From Istiophorus platypterus (Eukaryota > Chordata > Actinopteri > Istiophoriformes > Istiophoridae): a DNA stretch of 64,000 nucleotides. A program made the translations under genes and the position numbers. Below are positions 25,997 through 35,831 of the stretch, in pieces. The stretch is from the NCBI GenBank assembly GCA_016859345.1, contig CM029129.1, positions 17,958,946 to 18,022,945 on the forward strand, read 5' to 3'. The stretch's first letter is position 1. Every line of letters starts with the position of its first letter. The notes beneath the pieces are model-generated. The model was not told the DNA's origin, did no database searches, and saw only the letters and a program-made list of their open reading frames with translations.

Positions 25997-26034
25997 GTAT
26001 ACAGGTTTCTGTAGGAGTGTGTGCGTCTCTGAGG

Positions 26035-26100
26035 AGGTGGTGGTGGTGGTGGGTGGTTGGGTGGGTGGGGGTGCGTGGGATCGGGGGTGGGGGAGGGTGC
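26035..26100. repeat. G-rich tract (GGT/GGGT units)
   Basis: Repeated GGT, GGGT and GGGGG runs on the plus strand, suitable for G-quadruplex formation in the host RNA. A C-rich partner lies at 26215-26288. Confidence 0.8.
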
Positions 26101-26214
26101 TCCTCATCAACCCCTGTACATTTTTCGGGAGCGCGTGGCACCGGGAGGTTTCCGGTGATAGTGATGACATTAGTGATGACATTATAGCCATCACTTTCTT
26201 CCGGTGAGACGGTA

Positions 26215-26288
26215 CAACCCCCTCCCCCTTTCCTCCCCAGCACCCCCCACACACCCCCACCCCCACCCCCGCACCCCCCCCCCATCCC
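26215..26288. repeat. C-rich tract (CCCCAC units)
   Basis: Plus-strand runs of C separated by single A or T. It lies about 115 bases downstream of the G-rich tract and is partly complementary to it. Confidence 0.8.
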
Positions 26289-26378
26289 CACCTCGCCGTC
26301 CCTTCTCTCGCACTCTCCCCTTCATGCACTTCCGGTCGGCGCTTCCTTTAACTCTTTTTTTTTCCGGTCTCAGTTCAG

Positions 26379-26386
26379 TGACGTCG
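26379..26386. promoter_or_regulatory. CRE-like site TGACGTCG
   Basis: Seven of eight bases match the CREB/ATF palindrome TGACGTCA. It is one of three such words between 24.9 and 27.2 kb, all upstream of the microRNA hairpins. Confidence 0.45.
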
Positions 26387-26898
26387 TCAGGCAAGTGAAG
26401 TCAGCCATGCGTCATTCTTGCGCACTTTGCAGATGATACGCAGTCACCTACTATAACCCCCTTTTAAAGGCATCACGGGCAGGCTCGCACGCGCGCACTG
26501 CAGTGTGATCCTCTGGCGTGCGTGGGCGAGAGTGCGCACGACGTGGAGAGGCTCGTGCACGGACATCACGAGGGAGGGGGTGGACGGAGCGCGTCAATGA
26601 AACCCCTTGTTCATTCACAACTCGTTGTTGTGGCTGCTGTTGCACCGACTTTGACCAGACAATGTTAATTATCTGTTTGTAAAGCGACGCCACATAGAAT
26701 ATTTTGATATCATTTTATCATTGAATAGATAACGTAGAAAAGCACCATAATATTCAATTCTGTAACTTGGAGTGTTGCATTTCTCTGAAACCTAATGCAC
26801 AAATCTTGAGAAGTAGTGTAAACTCCAACGTGTCTTCTTATTTCGAGGGGTTCTATATAGGAGAAAAAAAGGAAAAAGGGTGCAACTTTTTATGGAGG

Positions 26899-26900
<2 letters not shown>

Positions 26901-26957
<57 letters not shown>

Positions 26958-26960
26958 TAT
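26901..26960. repeat. (TTA)n microsatellite
   Basis: About 18 TTA/ATT units. Apparent poly-Leu and poly-Ile ORFs come from the repeat. Confidence 0.97.
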
Positions 26961-27132
26961 GATTCCATGCGTATTTCACAGGAGAGTCCGCCTGCATCGT
27001 CGAGAAAGCCCCGCGCGGTCGAGGCGGTTTCTCCCCGGTGCCACGGTAACCGAGCCAGACCGAGCCACTGCCCGCGCGCTCTGATAAGCCGGGCGGCAGA
27101 ACGCGACGGCGGTGATTGGTTTGCCCGCGACG

Positions 27133-27140
27133 TGACGTCA
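27133..27140. promoter_or_regulatory. Perfect cAMP response element TGACGTCA
   Basis: The full palindromic CREB/ATF site sits in the CpG-rich block about 1.9 kb upstream of pre-miR-212. CREB is the established activator of miR-132/212 in mammalian neurons, so position and sequence fit a working site. Binding is not shown. Confidence 0.7.
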
Positions 27141-27158
27141 CACGCCCTTACCCTCGGG

Positions 27159-27164
27159 CACGTG
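27159..27164. promoter_or_regulatory. E-box CACGTG
   Basis: A canonical E-box 19 bases after the CRE, read as 'gggcacgtgact'. It suits USF, MYC or CLOCK-BMAL factors; which, if any, binds cannot be told from sequence. Mammalian miR-132 is light- and clock-responsive, which makes the pairing with a CRE notable. Confidence 0.45.
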
Positions 27165-27514
27165 ACTTCCCGAGCTGCCGAGACGCGTCACGCTCTCCCG
27201 CTCACCTGACCGGCGGTCCGTCCGGTGATCATCGGCGGGGACCGCAGAGGGTCCGCCTCGGTCCACCGCTGACGGGCTCGGCTGCAGGGACGAGGGCGCC
27301 GCAATGGGGGACGGGAGATAGGCGTCAAGAGTTAGACCTAATAGACCTAATAAGTCGTTATGAAATTAAAAAAATATAAATATAAATAAATAAATACACG
27401 CTCGCAAATGTTCAACCTACTGTGGCTTAAGATCTGTTGCTCTCCGCATCACTGGGTTAGAAAGGAGGCTTTTCCGTCCCCCGCTCCGCCGTCAGGGTCT
27501 CGGCCGTCGTCCAC

Positions 27515-27535
27515 TTCAGCACCGCGGACAGCGCC
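27515..27535 (+). promoter_or_regulatory. REST/NRSF-binding RE1 silencer element
   Basis: A 21-base match to the canonical RE1. The left half is 'ttcagcacc', a two-base spacer 'gc' follows, and the right half is 'ggacagcgcc'. Only one position, in the tolerant spacer, departs from the consensus as I know it. It lies 1.5 kb upstream of pre-miR-212 in the CpG-rich block. REST represses miR-132/212 outside neurons in mammals, so this is strong support for conserved control. Confidence 0.85.
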
Positions 27536-29044
27536 GAGCCATAGCGCCGCGGTGTCGCTGTCCCACCGGCACCGGTGCTGAAACCGAAACGAGCGGGAAC
27601 CTGTTGCAGAGAGAACCTCATTGACAAGAGACGTTTTGTTTATGCAAACGAATAAAATGTCGTTTAAAAACGGGATGTTTGCCCGTCACAAAACATTTCT
27701 ATAAACGGTCAAAGAATGTAATGAACGAGCTTTATCATCTCATCATCGTTCAAAAGATGAAAATTAATTGCTTTCTATTATGATTTTCCTGCTAGGTAGA
27801 TTTGAACCATGGACTATTTGTAATCCTGACAGATTTATCTGGTTGACTGGTGTTGATCGTCGTTCGCCAACTGTGCCATGAGTGCAATGCTTGGAAATGG
27901 CCCCTGTGCTCGGTCAGTGAGCCATTCAGTATAGAAAAGGCGCATAAACAAGCAAAAATACAGACTCTCAAGGGTATTGAGGGTGAGAAAGAGTGAGATA
28001 GAAAGTTAGTCTTAAGGATTCAAGTTGTTTCAGGTTTTAGTGACATAATTCAACAATAGTCCTACATGGTGTACTAGATGTCTCTCTCCTTCTCCCTTGT
28101 TGTCCATCTGCCTCACTCACTCTCCCTCTCTCTCTCTCACACAGGCTAGCATACATATAAACACTAACTAGGTCAGAGACAGGAAAAACAGTGGGTGGAT
28201 GACACCTGTGCCTAGTCTTGACAATAGTTTTTAAATAAATGTTTATAAAGTTTTCTAAGCCTTTAGATTAAAAGAAACTGAGCACATGAATGAGCATATC
28301 ACTTATATGACCGAGCATAAAAGTGCATGCTTTACTGATTTTAATACAAAGTTTGACAACCTAAAGTTTGTTTTGTTTTTTTTTGTTTTTTTTTACCATT
28401 GCTTGTCTGACTGACTGGTTGAACAAAAGAATGGTTAGATGATTAATTGTTTGCTTGGATGGTTGACTGATGTTTTTTTTATTTTTAAAACGGCAGTCAA
28501 ACACTTCTGGACTTTACAGTTGGCCTCCTCAGATACTGAATCATCAATGTAAATAGCGGCGTCATCTGTAAAAATACAATTTAACAAATACAAATTGTTG
28601 CCACCTGCTATTACACAGCCCCATTGTTTTCCAAGCCATCTAATCATCCAAGTCTAAGGCTCATTTTGGATGATATCCACCTAAAGTTTTATTTGGCAGC
28701 ATGTAATTGTTTCAAATTATTTACACAGGGTTATGAAAAATAATGCAGAGATGGCTACAGGTGATGGTTATACCTAAAGCCCTAACTGAAGAAAATATTA
28801 CCACAGTGGTTCAAGTGGCAGCGGTAGTTTGAAGCATCTTATCTACTCAGTGTCATGAAAATATTTTGGTCCCTGGGAGGCCCCTGGTCATCAAGGACTT
28901 CATTGATTATCATCTACCTCTGTGCCAGGAAACTGTTCCAGGCTTGATTCCAGTAACACTATACCTATCTTCTCCTGCAGGTCTCCACAAGGAGAGGGAT
29001 TTCCCCTCTTTCCACAATCTCCTCCCCATCCTCCTAACTTGGCC

Positions 29045-29135
29045 AGAGCATCAGCACCTTGGCTTTAGACTGCTTACTGCTTATAGAATGTCACAGTACA
29101 GTAACAGTCTACAGTCATGGCTACTGAAGCCTGGC
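29045..29135 (+). ncRNA. mir212: pre-miR-212 hairpin
   Basis: The 3p arm 'taacagtctacagtcatggc' begins at 29102 and carries the miR-132/212 seed AACAGUC. The 5p arm at 29056-29078 begins 'accttggctttagactgctt', matching vertebrate miR-212-5p except for a U in place of a C. The two arms pair along almost their whole length around a loop at about 29079-29100. MicroRNAs of this family act in neurons, the immune system and vessels by silencing mRNAs through the seed. It is about 420 bases upstream of miR-132, a spacing close to that in mammals. Confidence 0.96.
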
Positions 29136-29464
29136 AATGCACCAAATGGCATGCTGAAGAGATCACGGACGTGCAGACGCAGTGCAATACTGATGTAAAC
29201 CTAAAGGAAAAAATAATGCCAAAGACATATTGCTCGGTACTTTTAAAATGGTTGACTTGATGCTTGATGCGCAGAGATTTCTCTCTCTCTATCTCTGTCT
29301 CTCCTCCTCTCTCTCTTTTCTCTGGCTCGGGAAGGAAACCTGCGTGGGCTTGCATTGGGGGAGTCCTGCATCATTTAAGTGCGTAATATCCACGTTCAAA
29401 CCAATGAGACCTTGTAGTTTCGAGTTTCCAGTTACCATGCCAACTCCAGCTCCTCCTCCAACCC

Positions 29465-29552
29465 TGCTGTCTCCATGGCAACCGTGGCTTTAGATTGTTA
29501 CTCTAGCATCAGCACCACGGTAACAGTCTACAGCCATGGTCGTTAGGGGCAG
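29465..29552 (+). ncRNA. mir132: pre-miR-132 hairpin
   Basis: The 3p mature sequence at 29521-29542 begins 'taacagtctacagccatggt' and is identical to the human form over 22 bases. The 5p arm at 29481-29502 begins 'accgtggctttagattgtta', differing from human 5p at one base (A for C). The arms pair well around a loop at 29503-29520. A flanking 'gtctcca' just before the stem is as in the human precursor. It shares its seed with miR-212 and should be processed from the same transcript. Confidence 0.97.
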
Positions 29553-30328
29553 TTACCACCCCGAAAGAAAGAAGAAAAAAGTTAGGTTATAGCTCTTAAT
29601 TAAGTTAGAGTTTGATTTCTCTGTAGAATTTCTCCTCTCATATAGAGAGTAGGTCAGAGGTTGTTCATGTTCACTGCTGTCTGGAGTAGAATCAATTACT
29701 GCAAGTTTCTCTGAAAGCCCTTTGATAAAATACCGAAAGGGACCGTTTCTTTAATTTGATTTTATAGTGTTGTAAATCTGATGCAATCTATCTGAATCCC
29801 CAAAGAAAGTTTAGCAATCAAATACTCAATGACACATATGGACACATATTGCTTTTCACTTTTATTTTATTAAGTATAATGTGTTTCTGTAAGGTTTGAT
29901 CCGTCAGTGCGGTAGAATAAATTGCAAAGAACACATGTCACACCGATGAGTCAGCCAGCTCCGACACCTGTTCTGCTTTCTGCTTATCAGACAAGAGCAG
30001 CCTCACATCAAAGCAGCACAGTCAGGAACTCCCAGTGGGCCGTGCTGTGACCTGCAGGCAGACGCAAACCAACACACTGGATCCCACACGGGTGGGCTAA
30101 CCCACATGTATGCATGCTCATATAGAGACACGCACACATTATGCTCACAAAAAACACAAACACACAAGGAATGGAGGAGTCCTTGATCCCCTCCCTTTCA
30201 AGCACAACTTATATCCAGAGTTATTCTGCCCTCTACAGGTCAGGATTTGTCTATGTCACCAGTTTGTATCAAAGCTAGTGATTTTGCTCCAGGGTGAAAC
30301 ATTTTGGAGCAAAACTTGTGCCTGCTTC

Positions 30329-30343
30329 AATAAAATCAATAAA
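30329..30343 (+). terminator. Candidate poly(A) signals for the miR-212/132 host transcript
   Basis: Two AATAAA hexamers at 30329-30334 and 30338-30343 on the plus strand lie about 790 bases after miR-132-3p, followed by A- and T-rich sequence. They are the first close pair downstream of the hairpins. Confidence 0.35.
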
Positions 30344-31164
30344 AAAATTTTTTAAACATTTGCCATGGTGTTTTGTGGATATTTTTTGAGGAAAGACGCC
30401 TTTCAATTTCCCCTTGTTGTGATGTGACAGATGGTGTACAGAGTAGAAAAGTTGGATAAAACAAGACAAATATTCTTTGAGTGACTCCAGATTCCAGCAC
30501 GATAGACAAGGAGATTTCTCATTCAACTTATGTGTGGCGGCTGGCCAAACTCTCTCTGATATGCTCGATACTTGTACTTTTTCAAAGCTTGTGAAAAATG
30601 CTGAAATAATTACAGACATCTGAGCGATTCAGGGCGCATCTTGTCAGGATCAGTACAGTGCTGCAAGCAATCAGTCAGCACAGAAAAACATGGCTGTTAC
30701 ACTCATAACATTAAAAGTATATGTAAAACACATTACCGCACAGACTACTGCAATTTTTAAGCACTAAGATGAAAAACCCAGATAAAACTGTATACGCAAT
30801 TACAATTTCAGAGCAGTGCAGTCTTGTGACGCACATAACTATTTATCATGGAGCAAACTGACTGATGACTTGCAGAAGTTTATCGAGAGAAAACTATTGT
30901 ACTCTTTGACGCCTCCTTGGCCGTCACATTTGTGCCACTCCCTTTTTTTTTTTTTGTTAACGATTTTTTAAAATGGCAGCACATTTGCTCTATGGTGACT
31001 GTTTGAAGAAAAGGTAAGAGAAGAAAAAAGGAAGATAAGCTGGATGAACAGTTGTTTATCCTCTGCCTCACTGCACCGTAAAAGCTCATGTGCTGACAGT
31101 TAAACAACAGCACATAAACTCTTACTGTTCAGGGCTGTTCAGAGAGAAGTGAAGTTATCTGATA

Positions 31165-31204
31165 AACACACACACACACACACAGACACACAGAGACACT
31201 ATCA

Positions 31205-31252
<48 letters not shown>
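31165..31252. repeat. (CA)n microsatellite
   Basis: Two CA blocks separated by a short 'gacacacagagacactatcac' -like interruption. The second block has about 22 units. Confidence 0.94.
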
Positions 31253-31254
<2 letters not shown>

Positions 31255-33835
31255 GTATCACTGCAGGTCGAATCACATTTAAAAGAGCATTCCAACGAGT
31301 ATCCACTGTAGATGTCTGCTGTTTATCGTTACATTTATGATTTATCCATCCTGACAATCTGACTATGGTTTGTATATCATAGCATGGAAGTAATTCCAAT
31401 ATTGATTTATATATAATTATATATAAATTATGAAACTTATGGACCTTTAACATCAAACAAATATTAGGGTCAGTTTTGGGTCACCATTAGTTTTCCAATG
31501 CAAGGCGTAGAAAGTCTGGTGTTATTGAATCAAGGTTTTGATGGATTATATACTGGTCATAACTTCAGAGGCACTTGTTGTTTATTTAGTTTTGAAATGC
31601 TCTGGAAAATTTTTCTCACTTTTATCCTGCACGGCATTTTTCTACAAATAACACTGAGCTACAAAAAAGACAGTAAAGGCCCTTAATGGCATTATTGTAA
31701 TGTCCCTTTTTAACCCACGAAACCTCTCAATAATTATCTGAAATGAAACAAGACTGCGCAACAGTGTTCACATTTTTTGGATATGTGGTCCAAGACATGC
31801 CTCTCTCTCTCTCTCTGTTTTATGCAGGCTCCACCACAGTCCTCTTCCATAGTCACCATGACTAATATCTACCCCTGTAGTGTCAGCTAGGCACCCGTAA
31901 GGACAGCCAAACCACAGCGCTCCTCGCCAGGGCCCAGCCGCGGCCTCTAAAACAGGCCAGTAAAGTACACAGGCAGACAAACGACCGCGGATGACATCAT
32001 ACATCAAACGGCTGCTGCCCTAACTTCCGCAGGCCTCAGCTGCGTCCTCAGTTCACCTCTTTACCTCCTCAGATGACAATCAACACCCCCACGACCTTTG
32101 AACATATTTACATCTGGTATTAAAGTGTAATCTTTTTTTTTTTTTTAACCAGATATGCCAACACTGATAAGACTGGTCATTTAGAGACAGATGTTGCAGG
32201 AGATCAAATCTGTGACAGGAAGTTTGTCCAGGTTAAGGGACCACTGGACAAACAGACGACAATATATCATACGTCTGATCCAGTGAGACGGACAGATACA
32301 GAGAATGCCATGTTTTCCGACTGGACGGGGACAACGACCAGACAAATTTTGGCATCAGCCAAAGTACACTTTGTCCACACAAACAAGAAAACCACAAAGT
32401 AGACGGCAACCAGAAGCATGTGAGAATGCAAGCATGGAATAACAAATGACCAAATAGCACCCATATGGAGGAAAAAAAAAATATGTAGACAAACACCCAT
32501 GCGTGCACACACACAAACACACACACACGCGCGCGCGTGAACACCCACTGCCTGTTGTCCAGGCCTTGATATCACATCAATAAAGAGCTTAGATTTTTTT
32601 CACTGTGTAATTTCAATGTCGTTAGTCGACATCAACTGACTTTCCTCGCCTTTTCTGTTCTTTAAATAGCAATTTGACTGACAACTCTAAATATACTCCC
32701 TCTGTTCCCTCTTTCATGTATCAACACACATTGCACACCTCAAACACACCACGTGATCTAACCAGCCCTCACATCGTGAAGTTACTTGCTCTTTCAAAGG
32801 CAAACGACGCAGGTGTGCATGCACACCTAATCCAAGACAAACAAACAAATGCCGGAAGGGGAGAGGCATGACTTAACCCTATGTGATACCAGATACAGGC
32901 CATACCCCTGGAAAACATCCAGTCTGATGTTACATCACATCCATATACACCAGCTTATCAATTCAACAATGCAAGCACACAAATGAACACATGCAGATTT
33001 ATACCGACTGATAGTAATATCAATTCAGTATCCATCTTTTTCACAGAGGTGTGAAATCAGTCCCTCTTTCTTCAGCATCCTCTCTTTGTTTGGATCAGAA
33101 CTTTGTAGGCTATAATTCTGACAAAAACAGAAAATGATGGTAGATGGATGTATAAAAAAATGCATGTAAATCCGAAAGTCGTAGGCCAGGTAATAAAATC
33201 TCAAATCCCCTGCTGAATCTCTTGCAACCCGAGATTATTCCAGTGAGAACTGTCAGCAGTGAGAGCTGTCGTAACAGGGCAGAGTTGGTCAGCTTTGTCG
33301 GTGTGTGGACGAGCTTGGGCCATGGGATGACCGGGCTCTTTGGAGTTTAAGTGCAAGTCTTATATAGAGACACGCAATACGTGGCCCCTCCCCTCCTTCC
33401 GTCTCCCATAACAACAAATGCTCCATAATCAAAATAGAGCCCATCTGTGCTCGGACACACCCCTCTGCACCCAGCTCCATCCCCCTTACTCCACTGGGGG
33501 AAGAGGGAAAAATCACAACGAAAAATTGAATGTGCCCTTACTCCCCCTTTTTAACCACAACAGGCAGAGAGGGGCTGAATGGGAGAGGCAGGGGGAGAGG
33601 GAGGGAAGGCAGACAGGGAGGAAGTGAGGATAACTCCACCCTCATCTGTCTCTGTCTCTCATTCCATTATTTCCCGGTTGTTGTGCAACAGGGGGAACGG
33701 ATTCCTAAGAAGAGAGTCACGGCTCTGTTGTAAAACTTACTGGCAAGAGTGACCCTCTGTGTTTTTCTTTTACTGTTTCCCTCGCTCGCTCGCTCGCTCA
33801 CTCTCTCTGTTCGTCTCTACTTGTTATCAAAACCA

Positions 33836-33872
33836 TGTGTGTGTGTGTGTGTGTATGTGTGTGTATGCGCGC
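33836..33872. repeat. (TG)n microsatellite
   Basis: About 37 bases of TG repeat with two TA interruptions and a GC-alternating end. Confidence 0.92.
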
Positions 33873-35620
33873 GCTGTAAGGTCTTGGAGGGACACAAGGG
33901 CCACAGGGGAGCACAGGAGAAAATGAATGCGAAGGCTGCGGTGGAGAAACCAGACCACATAGCCATGGTATCTAAGCGAGTGCATGCAATTGGCGACAGA
34001 AAGTCATTAGATGTTGAAACAGGTAACATGTTATAAACATAAGATGAATTAGTTAAGAGGGCTAGGGTGAGAAAAGGGAGTTGACGCTGAATATGAGCCG
34101 TTTTACTGTGGAAATACATCACACCAAGGCAATTGACTACATACAACAGCACAAAGTTGTATTTGATTTTTTTGGATCAAGAATGGATTTTGAGATATCC
34201 AGACAAACAAAACTATTTTTATGTCCATGTCATAAATATGGCAGACGTGACACGGAATGCAGCGCCCAGAGCTGATGACACACAGAATGGGGAAGGGGGG
34301 TGGGGGTTGTCAAGAGGAGTTCGAGGCGAGATGGAGGCCGGTGGGAGATGAAAGCAAAAGGGATAGGGAGGAGAGAGGTAGAGTGAGAACACATCTGGAA
34401 ACAATTGAATGAGTGCAGTCTGACATGCACATGTGTCAGCTATAAAAGAACAACATGTCCTTGAACCCTGTGCATTTGAACGTGTACATAAACCTGTCTA
34501 TATAATGAACCATGATGATACATGTAACTGATTGGCACCTGATACTCCAATACGCTGGAATGCAACTGAGATGTGAGTGAAAATGACTCAGTAAACGTAT
34601 AACGTGTTAGGATGACTCTCACTATTGTTAGAGCATTTATCGTGTCTACGTGTGAAATTTTTCCCCCTTATGTAGCCTCAGTTGTATAAACTCTATTTGT
34701 TACAGTATGAGGTTTTATTGTTACACAGCTGTCACAATACTACACAAGTCAAGCAGAGTTTGCAAAGCTATTTGCTAAACTAAACTATAGCTCAAAACTT
34801 ACCAAATCAAGTTTTCCTCAGAGGCTCTGATATAAAATTCTTGTCATAACTTAAGTGTTCCCTGCACCTGAAAATGTAAGACAGCCCTTCCCTACTGTAG
34901 CATTGTTTTTAAAAAGGTTAAAACACGTTTCAGTTTCTGCTAGTGAGATTACTTCACGGGAGGAAAAAAAATGGAAAATCTATCTACGGTGGTTCCAGTA
35001 AAACGAGTCATGTATAATATTTCCTGACATTCATCAAGTTCCCAAATAAATTAAACAAATTCCCAGACTGGAGCCAGATGCCAGGGTGCTAAAGGCCTTC
35101 AAACAAGTGTGTGTAAGATCCTCTTACAGCTTCTGAAACGCCCTTTCTGAAAGCGGACTGAGAGGGCCTGCATCCAGTATCTTTTGTAGCTTTCCAAAAG
35201 TTGACAATCCTCCAATCACAATCTCTCTACACAGCGACTGGCCGAGAGAATGGAGGACTGAACTTCTCCCAACAGCTTGTTTTTCATTTTTCATGCAACT
35301 ACTTGTATCAGTTTTTTGTGCACAAATGAGTGCCACATCATGAGCACTACGCGAGGAGAGACTGACCAAACACTTTGCCAGTAGACCTGTTTGTTTGAAG
35401 CATGCTTAGGCCTTTATCTCAGTATCTTGATCTATTTTCATTCAACCCAGAGTTCCACATTATTAGCAGGAAAAGCACACATGCAATCAATAACACTTTG
35501 ATCTCGTCTACATTTTAGCAGTGATTAAGGAAATAATTTCTCACTAAAGATAAAGATATAACACAGCTCACAAAAAAGAAACAGAGACCAGAGCACATAA
35601 AATAAACAGTTGTCAACTTA

Positions 35621-35626
35621 TTTATT
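35621..35626 (-). terminator. ovca2: Likely ovca2 poly(A) signal (AATAAA)
   Basis: The canonical hexamer on the minus strand lies about 205 bases past the ovca2 stop, giving a short 3' UTR. A second overlapping TTTATT-type word adjoins it. Confidence 0.55.
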
Positions 35627-35831
35627 TGCTATTATGAGACAAGTTCCCTGAGAAGGACGGAAGTCATTGAATTGTTTTGGATGTACTGGATCAGAGCATC
35701 AAAATGCCATGACCTTGAACCCAAAGTGCCTCTGGATCATATCATCTTATCACGAGATGTCACAACATTAAACATTCAACGCCCTGCCCATATTTAAGTG
35801 CCGGGCTCTTATTCATGGATTGCAGCTCTTC

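Larger units (their letters stand above)
26970..27610 (+). promoter_or_regulatory. CpG-island-like block upstream of miR-212/132
   Basis: GC-rich and CpG-dense over about 640 bases in otherwise AT-rich surroundings. It contains a perfect CRE, a CACGTG E-box and an almost perfect RE1 site (separate entries). It has no recognisable coding sequence. It could be a second promoter for the microRNA transcript or an intronic control region. A further plus-strand GC block lies at the TATA promoter at 25.1 kb. Confidence 0.6.
25140..30355 (+). ncRNA. Putative primary transcript of miR-212 and miR-132
   Basis: Inferred, not observed. A first exon from about 25140 to 25317 ends GAG/gtaagt, a near-perfect donor. 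A strong acceptor (polypyrimidine, then 'tctcctgcag') ends at 28980, so a second exon could begin at 28981, only about 75 bases before miR-212-5p. Both microRNA hairpins follow on the same strand. Two AATAAA hexamers at 30329-30334 and 30338-30343 could end the transcript. No long conserved ORF is present; the first AUG opens a 37-codon ORF. In mammals the two microRNAs also come from one noncoding transcript. Confidence 0.5.
30370..35600. other. Noncoding interval between miR-132 and ovca2
   Basis: No gene recognised on either strand. It contains two microsatellites (separate entries), a (CTCG)n run at 33780-33799, pyrimidine tracts, and G+C-rich patches at about 31.85-32.05 and 33.3-33.7 kb. 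The patches have no coding signature but could hold regulatory sequence. ORFs of 60-110 codons here have no recognisable domain. Confidence 0.5.

Noticed and set aside
25140..29000. hic1 first exon as an alternative reading of the 25.1 kb promoter
   Set aside because: HIC1 has a compact gene with a single large BTB and zinc-finger coding exon. No such ORF follows on the plus strand in the window.
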